Source of the DNA: Candidatus Falkowiibacteriota bacterium
Lineage (GTDB): Bacteria; Patescibacteriota; Patescibacteriia; Patescibacteriales; UBA12075
NCBI GenBank assembly: GCA_003647675.1
Contig: QMNH01000051.1
Location: 1 to 6,971 of the forward strand
Length of the DNA: 6,971 nt
Reading direction: 5' to 3'
The translations under genes were made by a program, and so were the position numbers. Positions 1 through 5,024 of the stretch are shown here, piece by piece; position 1 is the first letter of the stretch, and each line of letters starts with the position of its first letter. Below the pieces are notes generated by a model. The model was not told the DNA's origin. It saw only the letters and a list, made by a program, of their open reading frames with translations, and did no database searches.

Positions 1-119
1 TCGACAGTCCATTCGTGGCGAAGCTTATCAGTAATCGGCAAATCAAATATGCCCTTGAGTTGCTTCGTTCGAAACGTTTCTTTTATTTTGCTCTCAACTA
101 TAATGTTTGCAAATGGCAT
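1..119 (-). CDS. 5' end of a gene leaving the window; possible P-loop ATPase (partial)
   Basis: Thirty-nine residues are visible, beginning MPFANIIVESKIKETF and continuing through GIFDLPITDKLRHEWTV to the window edge without a stop. The ATG overlaps the last 22 nt of the ParB-like gene in another frame. It is preceded by AAGGG (minus strand of 126-130) with a 6-nt spacer, which is good support for a real start. From memory, the pattern 'T-F-R-x-x-Q-x-x-G-x-F-D-x-P-x-x-x-K-L' resembles the N-terminus of ABC/P-loop ATPase-like proteins encoded next to ParB-like genes in phages and mobile elements. The Walker motifs would lie outside the window, so the function is a guess. That a gene starts here is much better supported than what it encodes. 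Confidence 0.6.
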   Translation of the reverse strand, partial: MPFANIIVESKIKETFRTKQLKGIFDLPITDKLRHEWTV

Positions 120-754
120 TTGTAGCCCTTTTTGTCGAGCATTTCGTAAACTTCCTGCTGTTGTGCTTCCGTCTCGCATACGCATACGACGCGATAAGCC
201 TCGCCGGGTATTTGACTGCCCGCGTCTAACGGGTCGTCGACCGGGCCGACAATGTAATTTTCAATTCGCGCTTGGTCTAACGCCGTCATATCCAACGGTG
301 CGTTCGTATGGTCGATATGATTTATCATTTCAGCCATTTTCAGCCCGTCGATTTCTGCGAACTCGGCAATAATGTTATCGGCGATAAGAGCGGAAAACTC
401 TTGTGCTTCGTCTTTGTAGTCTTGATAGTCTGTCGGCACTTGCTTTAATCCCAACAGTTGAGCGGCGGCAAGTCGACAATGCCCGGAAACAATGAAGCCC
501 GTTTGATTGCTTATAACAATCGGGTGTCGCCAGCCGTGATACTTAATCAACGCGGCAAGCTTTTCAACTTGCTTGTCGGGGTGCGTGTTGGGATTCATTG
601 GATTAGGTACTGCTCGCACGATGTCAATAATATGCGTGAAGCTACATTCGACAACCGTCTCGCCAATTGTTGGTTTCTCGTCTACTGTTTTTTTCTTCTT
701 CGACGTTTTCTTAGCTGTTTTCTTCTTCGATTTTTTCTTTGCTTTTTTTGCCAT
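98..754 (-). CDS. ParB-like nuclease-domain protein with Lys-rich N-terminal tail
   Basis: The protein has 218 aa. Residues 1-22 are almost all Lys, Ala, Ser and Thr (starting MAKKAKKKSKKK) and probably form a disordered, nucleic-acid-binding tail. Residues about 36-130 match a ParB/sulfiredoxin N-terminal domain. They hold a PNPMNPNTHPDKQVEKL segment, a hydrophobic strand (HPIVIS), and GHCRLAAAQLLGL at 91-103, the counterpart of the family's G-x-R-R nucleotide-binding box, followed by IADN at 124-127. No helix-turn-helix DNA-binding domain of a chromosomal ParB is evident, and no parA is visible. This is therefore the stand-alone phage type, members of which can be CTP-binding or nuclease-like. 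The C-terminus (EAQQQEVYEMLDKKGYKCHL) looks like a small ferredoxin-like appendage seen in phage ParB proteins. GGAG lies about 10 nt upstream of the ATG, inside the preceding gene, which it overlaps by 44 nt. Stop is TAG. Confidence 0.85.
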   Translation of the reverse strand: MAKKAKKKSKKKTAKKTSKKKKTVDEKPTIGETVVECSFTHIIDIVRAVPNPMNPNTHPDKQVEKLAALIKYHGWRHPIVISNQTGFIVSGHCRLAAAQLLGLKQVPTDYQDYKDEAQEFSALIADNIIAEFAEIDGLKMAEMINHIDHTNAPLDMTALDQARIENYIVGPVDDPLDAGSQIPGEAYRVVCVCETEAQQQEVYEMLDKKGYKCHLQTL

Positions 755-1052
755 TTTTATTTTCTCTCCATTCTTTATTATACAATGATTTTTTGAACAG
801 TTTCATTGCGTGTAAATCTTTTTTAGTCTCGACGAAGCCTTCGAACTGTCCCGTCATATACGCATTGATAGCGCAGATATGTAAAAGCCGCAGATACTTT
901 GCCTTTGATATTCCGAAGTGTCTCGCCATTTTAGCGATTTCTTTTTTCTCTCTCGCCCCGACCGTAACAGCTATTCGCTCGGTCGCTTTTTCCATATCGA
1001 CTAAACGCTCCAAGAGCGTATAATCAAATCTGATTGTTTTACTCGTCGGCAT
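711..1052 (-). CDS. Ribbon-helix-helix-like DNA-binding protein
   Basis: The protein has 113 aa. Residues about 25-66 fit the ribbon-helix-helix (Arc/CopG/MobC-like) pattern: a short strand ERIAVTV (25-31), a helix REKKEIAKMARHFG (34-47), the G-I-S turn (47-49) and a second helix AKYLRLLHICAINAYM (51-66). RHH proteins bind DNA as dimers and are usually repressors, partition accessories or relaxosome factors, so a regulator or ParB partner is plausible. The C-terminal third is Lys/Glu-rich and is encoded where the gene overlaps the ParB-like ORF. An in-frame TAA lies immediately before the ATG, which fixes this start. The Shine-Dalgarno is weak (GAAAG, spacer 8), unlike its neighbours. The gene follows the small zinc-ribbon gene by 17 nt. 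The family call is from pattern only. Confidence 0.7.
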   Translation of the reverse strand: MPTSKTIRFDYTLLERLVDMEKATERIAVTVGAREKKEIAKMARHFGISKAKYLRLLHICAINAYMTGQFEGFVETKKDLHAMKLFKKSLYNKEWRENKNGKKSKEKIEEENS

Positions 1053-1069
1053 TTATTCGGCTTTCGACT

Positions 1070-1216
1070 CTATCTTTTCACTAACTCTGGAAACGGCCCG
1101 TTACCGTGAAACATAAATTTCCCGCAGTCGCATTTCATCTTTACGACGTGCGGGTTGGTCGTCTGTTTTCTGTTGTCGCATTTCTTACAAACCCAATATG
1201 TAATCTTTAGTGCCAT
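1070..1216 (-). CDS. 48-aa zinc-ribbon protein
   Basis: I translated this small ORF directly. It starts MALKITYWVCKKCDNR and ends PFPELVKR, with a TAG stop. C10-x2-C13 and C29-x-C31 form two knuckles of a compact zinc ribbon, with aromatic and Lys residues around them, as in many tiny phage proteins. GGAG sits 6 nt before the ATG (1223-1226), which makes the start convincing. It is the first gene after an intrinsic terminator; only about 15 nt separate the T-tract from the start codon. Its expression therefore depends on read-through of that terminator or on an unseen promoter. Function is unknown; nucleic-acid or protein binding is the usual inference for such ribbons. Confidence 0.8.
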   Translation of the reverse strand: MALKITYWVCKKCDNRKQTTNPHVVKMKCDCGKFMFHGNGPFPELVKR

Positions 1217-1222
1217 TTCAAA

Positions 1223-1226
1223 CTCC
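1223..1226 (-). promoter_or_regulatory. Ribosome binding site of the 48-aa zinc-ribbon gene
   Basis: GGAG on the minus strand, 6 nt from the ATG. It lies immediately after the T-tract of the terminator, so any structure involving the terminator's 3' side could also affect initiation here. Confidence 0.7.
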
Positions 1227-1231
1227 GGGCA

Positions 1232-1264
1232 TAAAAAAAGCGTCTCGTCAAATTGATGGACGCT
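1232..1264 (-). terminator. Intrinsic terminator (possible attenuator)
   Basis: On the minus strand AGCGTC (1259-1264) pairs perfectly with GACGCT (1239-1244) across a 14-nt loop, and a run of seven T follows (1233-1239). A 6-bp stem with a fairly large loop is modest. A GACG in the loop (1247-1250) can pair with CGTC as an alternative 4-bp stem. The position between a 67-aa gene and the 48-aa gene fits the end of the upstream operon. The TGA of a 22-codon ORF lies inside the loop, so translation of that ORF would interfere with the hairpin. Confidence 0.6.
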
Positions 1265-1316
1265 CTCTGTACTGGTTTCGCTCTGCGTACGAATCCTTTC
1301 GCGGCTCTGTTTTCAT
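1248..1316 (-). CDS. Possible 22-aa leader peptide
   Basis: This is a short ORF beginning MKTEPRKDSYAERNQY and ending ERPSI, with a TGA stop. It is very hydrophilic and Arg-rich, with four Arg. It begins 12 nt after the stop of the 67-aa gene, the same kind of spacing as other genes here, and is preceded by a weak AAGAG. Its stop codon lies in the loop of the terminator, so a ribosome finishing it would cover the stem's 5' arm. That is the geometry of a leader peptide, but a chance ORF of this size is also likely. No recognisable domain. Confidence 0.3.
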   Translation of the reverse strand: MKTEPRKDSYAERNQYRERPSI

Positions 1317-1328
1317 TCGGCTTTACTC

Positions 1329-1532
1329 TTAATCGATTTTGATAGTTCCGATAAACTGGTGTCCGCACGCGGCGGCAATCATTTCGCCAGTAGTCTCACA
1401 CCACATACTAACCGCCATACCGTCGCCGTCTTTACAGCTTGCTCGATACAACGGCGGGTCGCCCGGCTTATTGCCCGACAACGCTTCGCAGATTTTGTAA
1501 CCATCTTGATTGTAGAATCCTGCAATTTTCAC
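1329..1532 (-). CDS. Hypothetical 67-aa protein
   Basis: The start codon is GTG (1530-1532), preceded by AAGG with a 7-nt spacer, and lies 13 nt after the DUF1064 stop. The sequence starts MKIAGFYNQDGYKICEAL. It has four Cys (15, 33, 45, 56), none in a CxxC pair, and a Gly/Asp-rich middle (KPGDPP, KDGDGM), ending GHQFIGTIKID. I do not recognise a family. There is no signal peptide or membrane segment, so it is probably a small soluble protein. It is the last sizeable gene before the terminator at 1232-1264, consistent with being the end of the upstream operon. TAA stop. Confidence 0.7.
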   Translation of the reverse strand: MKIAGFYNQDGYKICEALSGNKPGDPPLYRASCKDGDGMAVSMWCETTGEMIAAACGHQFIGTIKID

Positions 1533-1545
1533 AACAACACCTTCG

Positions 1546-2034
1546 CTAAATAAAACCTAATTTCTTAAAATCGTCTCTTACATCATAAATTCTATACACA
1601 ATTTTTTTCAATGTCAAGATATTTCTCAATCTATTTCTGCTCTTTGGCGTTTTTCCCTTCGGTAATCCGCAGACAACAAAGACAAGTTTTTCGTCTGGAT
1701 AGTATTTGTTGAAGCAACGTAATTTAGTCTTGTCGCGATTGTCTAAGTGTCCCTTCGTCTCGTGCCATTCAATACTGCCGTCGAGATTTGTTATCTTAAA
1801 GTCGGGTTTATACTGTCTAACGCCTGTTATTTTGCCCTTGAACTGCTTCGGAATAAACGGCGGATAGAACTTAAAGCTAAACGCTTCGTACTGCCAATCG
1901 GCAATTTGCTTTCCGCGTTTCAGCACTTGAAGCAAAGACGCGTATCGTCGTTCGAGTCGACTTTTGGAATAAAACTTTTTTCCGCCGCATTCGAACCACG
2001 CCTTAACTTCGTTGCGATTGCTGGTAATCGGCAT
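1546..2034 (-). CDS. DUF1064-family protein, PD-(D/E)XK nuclease-like
   Basis: The protein has 162 aa. It matches the layout of the phage DUF1064 family: an N-terminal KFYSKSRLERRYASLLQVL helix region (about 20-38), a DWQYEAFSF strand, then YKPDFKI (about 74-80) followed by WHETKGHLD (about 90-98). The PDF ... E-T-K-G arrangement gives the D...(D/E)-x-K signature of PD-(D/E)XK nucleases (general knowledge of the fold). The third Lys-rich block (DKTKLRCFNKYYP) is also typical. Enzymatic activity is inference; a DNA-processing or resolvase-like role in replication or recombination is likely. The ATG overlaps the TAA of the membrane-protein gene upstream (TAATG), and AAGG lies 9-10 nt before it, so translation is probably coupled. 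Stop is TAG. Confidence 0.8.
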   Translation of the reverse strand: MPITSNRNEVKAWFECGGKKFYSKSRLERRYASLLQVLKRGKQIADWQYEAFSFKFYPPFIPKQFKGKITGVRQYKPDFKITNLDGSIEWHETKGHLDNRDKTKLRCFNKYYPDEKLVFVVCGLPKGKTPKSRNRLRNILTLKKIVYRIYDVRDDFKKLGFI

Positions 2035-2186
2035 TACTTTTTCACCTTGTAGCCAATATCATTTCTACGCCGCCCAAACACGGTGTACCAAACACCGTGC
2101 AGAACGAACGCGGCGACCAAAAAGATTGCCCCAAACGCCAGCCAACCGCCGTAATTTTCTGTAATCCAATCCAGTATTTCAAACAT
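2034..2186 (-). CDS. 50-aa single-span membrane protein
   Basis: I translated this small ORF directly: it starts MFEILDWITENYGGW and ends NDIGYKVKK. Residues 13-37 form one hydrophobic, aromatic-rich transmembrane segment (WLAFGAIFLVAAFVLHG), followed by RRR and further Lys. By the positive-inside rule this predicts an external N-terminus and a cytoplasmic C-terminus. There is no cleavage site. A moderate GAG lies 7 nt before the ATG, and the TAA overlaps the DUF1064 start by one base (TAATG). A holin or small inner-membrane factor is possible, but a single span with no lysin nearby gives no real support for it. An 8-bp perfect hairpin sits inside the coding sequence at 2079-2099. Confidence 0.75.
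   Translation of the reverse strand: MFEILDWITENYGGWLAFGAIFLVAAFVLHGVWYTVFGRRRNDIGYKVKK
2079..2099. repeat. Perfect 8-bp inverted repeat inside a coding sequence
   Basis: CACGGTGT (2079-2086) and ACACCGTG (2092-2099) are exact reverse complements around a 5-nt loop. On the minus strand the same stretch reads as two near-identical 12-mers, CACGGTGTTTGG and CACCGTGTTTGG, two nt apart with one mismatch. The structure may therefore have arisen by a small tandem duplication. No T-tract follows on either strand, so it is not an intrinsic terminator. Confidence 0.7.
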
Positions 2187-2194
2187 TTTTTATC

Positions 2195-2428
2195 TCAATC
2201 CTTAAAACCGTGATTTTCTTTTTGACAATCGTACTGGCGGCAAACTTCGGGTTTTGCGTCAAAGCCCAAGTGCTTTTAAATCAAGCACGTTTTACCTTTT
2301 AGCATTCTACAACGACCGCTATTCTTTACACCTATACCCATCGCTAAGAGAATCTTAATCGCAGGGTGTTCGCTGTAATGCCAGAAATCGCCGCGAGTAC
2401 AACAGTTTGTACATCTTTTGCAAGCCAT
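2195..2428 (-). pseudogene. YkgJ-like CxxCxxCC cysteine-cluster protein interrupted by an in-frame TAA
   Basis: The reading frame runs for 77 codons with one TAA at codon 51 (2276-2278). The first part starts MACKRCTNCCTRG, giving the CxxCxxCC motif (C3, C6, C9, C10), then GRC (C40) and KGKTCLI (C48). After the stop the same frame continues KHLGFDAKPEVCRQYDC (C63, C68) to a TGA. This is the Cys order of the YkgJ family (putative Zn/Fe-chelating domain), in which the position after C-x-I is commonly Tyr; TAT or TAC to TAA is one substitution. The ATG overlaps the upstream TAA (TAATG). The full frame ends 8 nt before the next gene, so the longer reading fits the gene spacing. As written only a 50-aa fragment lacking the last two Cys is made. 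A sequence error or read-through is the alternative. Confidence 0.75.
2270..2288. repeat. Small hairpin enclosing the internal stop codon
   Basis: GTGCTT (2270-2275) and AAGCAC (2283-2288) are perfect reverse complements with a 7-nt loop that contains the in-frame TAA of the YkgJ-like gene. A 6-bp stem of this kind can occur by chance in 7 kb. Its coincidence with the stop codon is the only reason to list it. Confidence 0.45.
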
Positions 2429-2724
2429 TATTTCAGACTTTTTACGTAAGCTTCAATTTGCTCGTCGCTGTTCTTTGCGGGCATTCTCGTTGCGTTATCG
2501 ATTTTCTTGCCGCCCGAAAGCTGAATATAACCGCACGTTACGCAAATCGTTAGTATTGCCGCGTCTTTGCGGTCGGTTCTCGGCTGTTGCTTGAACTCTG
2601 TCGCTGAACAGCGGTCGCACTTAATCGTTGCGACGGGTTTCTTAATTGTCTTTGCCGTCTTTTCGGTTTTCTCGACTTTGGGCTTGGTCGATTTCGTCTT
2701 TGCCTTTTTAGTTTTCTTTGCCAT
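2428..2724 (-). CDS. Lys-tailed zinc-ribbon protein
   Basis: The protein has 98 aa. Residues 1-30 are dominated by Lys, Thr and Ala (starting MAKKTKKAKTKSTK), resembling the tail of the ParB-like protein. A zinc ribbon follows: C36-x2-C39 and C61-x2-C64, with a 21-residue spacer carrying QQPRTDRKD, and a strand GYIQLSGGKK. The C-terminal 20 residues look helical. A disordered cationic tail plus a ribbon suggests nucleic-acid binding (inference). The start is set by AAAGGG with an 8-9 nt spacer, 13 nt after the preceding gene. The TAA overlaps the ATG of the YkgJ-like gene, so the two are probably translationally coupled. Confidence 0.8.
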   Translation of the reverse strand: MAKKTKKAKTKSTKPKVEKTEKTAKTIKKPVATIKCDRCSATEFKQQPRTDRKDAAILTICVTCGYIQLSGGKKIDNATRMPAKNSDEQIEAYVKSLK

Positions 2725-2737
2725 ATCTAATTCCCTT

Positions 2738-3139
2738 TCAATATCTGCTATTGTTTAGCTTGACGGCGAAGTGCCGTCCTCTCGACTCGGACACAAAACC
2801 CGAAAAGTATTTGTTTCTTTTTAGCAACCGCGTTTGCGAGTTGACTTTCACTCGCTCTCGTACCGGCCATTTTATTTTTTCTCGCCGCTCCCAAGCTTCT
2901 TCGAACTCGTCGGGAAAATCGACAACAACGACTTCGCCGCTGGTAATAATTTCTTTGATTTCGTCTGTCCCTCGCAACTCTTGTTCTGCCGCCTCGATAT
3001 ACGCCGCTATATTCTGCTTGCCGACTTGCCAACCGCTAACGATTATTGCCGTCGTCGAATCGGAGTCGGATTTCATACAGGCGACATAAAGTGCCGATGT
3101 TAGTATCTGCGACTCGTTCGCTATAAGTAAAGCAACCAT
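2738..3139 (-). CDS. Hypothetical 133-aa protein
   Basis: I do not recognise a family. The sequence begins MVALLIANESQILTSALYVA and contains SDSDSTTAIIVSGWQVGKQN (23-42), a helix IAAYIEAAEQELRG, a strand EVVVVDFPDEFEE and a basic C-terminal third (RTLLKR-like, ending FAVKLNNSRY). The alternation of strands and helices suggests a small soluble alpha/beta protein. The start is supported by AAGGG with an 8-nt spacer, 13 nt after the GT2 gene's stop. An overlapping Arg-rich frame at 2748-3032 lacks comparable signals. It lies between a glycosyltransferase and a zinc-ribbon gene in the same operon. TGA stop. Confidence 0.75.
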   Translation of the reverse strand: MVALLIANESQILTSALYVACMKSDSDSTTAIIVSGWQVGKQNIAAYIEAAEQELRGTDEIKEIITSGEVVVVDFPDEFEEAWERREKIKWPVRERVKVNSQTRLLKRNKYFSGFVSESRGRHFAVKLNNSRY

Positions 3140-3152
3140 TCGTTTTCCCTTC

Positions 3153-4160
3153 TTAGATTATTTGCGGCGGCTTCATATTCTTACGAATAAACTCGTCCGC
3201 CGTTTCTCTTGGCTCTGGCAATTTAATCTCCAACTCGTCAAAAAGTTTCGTCCAATCAATCAGTGTCGCAATCGCGAGCGGGTTATATCCATCGCGAACT
3301 TCAATCCCTGTTTTGCCGCGTCGTACTGTCTCGTTGACGAGTCCAGCGAGTAAATCGAAGTCGGTACGGTGTATCGGGAAAACAGGGTCGTTAATCATTC
3401 GCATTATTTCCTGCGAGATTTTGTCATCGCCAACGCCCCATTGATATTCGCCCGCGAATCCCGCTCGTCGGCATATCGCTTTTAGTTTGGCAACCGCTCG
3501 ACTTATTCTGCCGAGATTCGCCGTTAGCGGTGCGCGGCAAATAGAGTCGTCTCGCATTCGAACATAATAAAGATTTCGGTCAATCATTTTTACATCGCCG
3601 ACTTCTTCCATTTTGTAAATCATATCCAAGTCCTCGGCGTACGTCATAGACGTATCAACGCCCAACGTTTTCGCCCAAAATGAAAGCTTGAAAGTTCGCC
3701 ATTGTCCCATCGGTGTATCTATGAAAGAATAGCCTTTGCCGAGCGGTCGATTCGTCGCGTGAACACTTGTTGCGGGATTTAGGTTTATATCGCAAAGCAC
3801 TTGTCCCGAATACATAAAGCCAACGTCGGGATTTTTCTCGTGTTCTTCGATAGCGATTTCGATAGCGTCCTCTCGCAACGCGTCGTCTGCGTCAAGCTGT
3901 CCAAAGAGTTCTGTTCTAACTTTGGCGATTCCGTTCTTGACAGCAATCGGGCAACCCCAATTTTTGTAGTGTGCCAGCGGAAGAATTCGTTTGTCTTTTT
4001 CGGCATACTCTTTAATTATATCAAGCGATTTATCTGTACTGCCGTCGTCGACGATAATCAATTGCCAATCTTGAAACGTTTGGTCGACAACAGATTGTAT
4101 CGCCGTTCCGATATACTTGTCGAGATTGTACGACGTTAAAACGATTGTGAACTTAGCCAT
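3153..4160 (-). CDS. Family 2 glycosyltransferase (GT-A fold)
   Basis: The protein has 335 aa. The N-terminal GT-A domain is clear: TIVLTSYNLDKYIGTAIQSV (5-24), IIVDDGSTD (35-43), the metal- and nucleotide-sugar-binding DAD motif at 90-92 (QLDADD), and YAEDLDMIYKM with an E176-D177 pair where inverting GT2 enzymes carry the catalytic base. The enzyme should transfer a sugar from a nucleotide-activated donor; donor and acceptor cannot be read from the sequence. The C-terminal 130 residues are less typical and contain no transmembrane helix, so it is a soluble, cytoplasmic enzyme. Phage GT2 proteins may glycosylate DNA bases, virion proteins or host surface sugars. AGGG lies about 8 nt before the ATG, and the previous gene ends 10 nt upstream. 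TAA stop. Confidence 0.9.
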   Translation of the reverse strand: MAKFTIVLTSYNLDKYIGTAIQSVVDQTFQDWQLIIVDDGSTDKSLDIIKEYAEKDKRILPLAHYKNWGCPIAVKNGIAKVRTELFGQLDADDALREDAIEIAIEEHEKNPDVGFMYSGQVLCDINLNPATSVHATNRPLGKGYSFIDTPMGQWRTFKLSFWAKTLGVDTSMTYAEDLDMIYKMEEVGDVKMIDRNLYYVRMRDDSICRAPLTANLGRISRAVAKLKAICRRAGFAGEYQWGVGDDKISQEIMRMINDPVFPIHRTDFDLLAGLVNETVRRGKTGIEVRDGYNPLAIATLIDWTKLFDELEIKLPEPRETADEFIRKNMKPPQII

Positions 4161-4170
4161 TAGAATTTCC

Positions 4171-4572
4171 CTAAAAAATTGCTTGTGCGATTTGAAATAA
4201 CGTTTGCGATATAAGTTTTTTCCAAGCCTCTTTTAGTCGTTGTACTTCCGCAGAAAACGACGCGTCAAGTGGGCGGTCTATTTCGGGAGTTGGTGAAAAA
4301 TCGATTGACATATTGTACGTCTGTTCGTCCTCGCCCGGCTCGTGCTTTTCGGGCAAGACTATTCCGGGTTTTTCTGCCGAGATATGAAAATCGCAGTCGC
4401 CGTCCGCCGGGCAAGTTTCCGGGTCGCACTCGGATTTATAGCCCGCGAGACAATCGTCGGAGTTCTCACAACAAGGTATTAAGTCGTCAATCGTACAGCC
4501 GCAATCGGTATTACATAGCCCGTCGTACTCGTTGTCTTGCAGATACTTTTTTACAATTTCTTTGACCGTCAT
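4171..4572 (-). CDS. Cys-rich hypothetical protein
   Basis: The protein has 133 aa. It starts with a short helix (MTVKEIVKKYLQDNEYDGLC). Nine Cys lie between residues 20 and 60 (20, 24, 26, 34, 35, 41, 49, 54, 60), interspersed with acidic residues (NTDCGCTIDDL, PCCENSDDC, ECDPETCPADGDC). The remainder is acidic and then helical (EVQRLKEAWKKLISQTL). The 'K-Y-L-x(4)-Y-D-G-L-C ... C-G-C ... D-D-L-x-P-C' N-terminus recalls a recurrent hypothetical phage protein, but I know no function. The Cys count and spacing would suit metal binding; there is no signal peptide for a secreted disulfide protein. The ATG overlaps the previous TGA (ATGA), with AAGGGG about 10 nt upstream. TAG stop. Confidence 0.8.
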   Translation of the reverse strand: MTVKEIVKKYLQDNEYDGLCNTDCGCTIDDLIPCCENSDDCLAGYKSECDPETCPADGDCDFHISAEKPGIVLPEKHEPGEDEQTYNMSIDFSPTPEIDRPLDASFSAEVQRLKEAWKKLISQTLFQIAQAIF

Positions 4573-4844
4573 AATACAATAACCCCTTCCCGAATTTCCT
4601 TGCGTACTTTGTTCGCCGCGTATGCCGGGTGTTTACCGTCGTCGACGTGCTTTTGAAATCGCTCTTGAAAGTGTTTGAGTTTTTTCGTATCGCCGGCGCA
4701 CGCCGGGCATACCGTAAACTTCTGTCTGTCTGGAACTATCAAAGGCGTTGAACAGCCGTAACACCGATTCTTACTATCGGGCATAGGCATATCATCGGGC
4801 CAAATAAAATATCTTCCGTTTGTTTCCATCGTTTCTTCTGTCAT
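4569..4844 (-). CDS. Small zinc-finger protein
   Basis: The protein has 91 aa. An acidic, aromatic N-terminus (EETMETNGRYFIWPDDMPMP) is followed by a zinc ribbon: C28-x2-C31 (RCYGC) and C46-x2-C49 (VCPAC), 14 residues apart. A basic helix follows (TKKLKHFQERFQKHVDDGKH), then a C-terminal helix. Such ribbon-plus-helix proteins are common in phage accessory regions; the role is unknown. GGAG lies 8 nt before the ATG. Both ends overlap neighbours by 4 nt (ATGA), so the three genes from 5023 to 4171 are probably translated as a coupled set. TGA stop. Confidence 0.85.
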   Translation of the reverse strand: MTEETMETNGRYFIWPDDMPMPDSKNRCYGCSTPLIVPDRQKFTVCPACAGDTKKLKHFQERFQKHVDDGKHPAYAANKVRKEIREGVIVL

Positions 4845-5023
4845 TGTCTCGACTCCTTATTCAAATAGTGTTGAAATAGTTGCGACGTTAAGTCAAACGC
4901 CGTATTCTCGTTCGCTCCCTGCTTCTTTAATTCTTTATAGAATCCCATTAACAGCGGCGGGTAAACTTCAATAAGTTCCGCTCTTGCTTGTTCTAACATT
5001 GCTATTAGTTTTAGGTCAAGCAT
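4841..5023 (-). CDS. Small helical hypothetical protein
   Basis: The protein has 60 aa, beginning MLDLKLIAMLEQARAEL and ending LTSQLFQHYLNKESRQ. It is predicted to be nearly all helix: an amphipathic first helix, then YPPLLMGFYKELKKQGANENTAFDLTSQLF. The 'F-Y-x-x-L-x-x-x-G-x-x-x-x-x-A-F-x-L-T-x-x-L-F' pattern recurs in small phage hypothetical proteins, with no known role. The ATG follows the DUF5131 TAA by one base. The nearest AAGGG is about 15 nt away, longer than ideal, so re-initiation after DUF5131 is likely. It overlaps the next gene by 4 nt. Confidence 0.75.
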   Translation of the reverse strand: MLDLKLIAMLEQARAELIEVYPPLLMGFYKELKKQGANENTAFDLTSQLFQHYLNKESRQ

Positions 5024-5024
5024 T

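Noticed and set aside
736..754. Programmed frameshift joining the RHH-like and ParB-like proteins at a run of seven A
   Set aside because: The two frames differ by +1 while the A-run would favour -1 slippage, and the ParB-like gene has its own good ribosome binding site.
573..788. Plus-strand ORFs, including a very Phe-rich hydrophobic one
   Set aside because: They are the complement of the A-rich Lys tail of the ParB-like gene; poly-Lys codons read backwards give poly-Phe. There is no Shine-Dalgarno and no family resemblance. The other plus-strand ORFs in the window are also complements of convincing minus-strand genes.
2079..2099. Intrinsic terminator at the 8-bp hairpin
   Set aside because: No T-tract follows on either strand, and it lies inside an ORF translationally coupled to the next gene.
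2276..2278. TAA used as a sense codon throughout the genome
   Set aside because: At least nine genes end in TAA at positions that fit tight gene spacing or TAATG overlaps, so genome-wide recoding is not supported. TAG and TGA are also used as stops.
2748..3032. Arg-rich 94-aa frame within the unknown 133-aa gene
   Set aside because: It lacks a clear ribosome binding site, sits entirely within a better-supported ORF, and its Arg-rich composition is typical of an off-frame reading.
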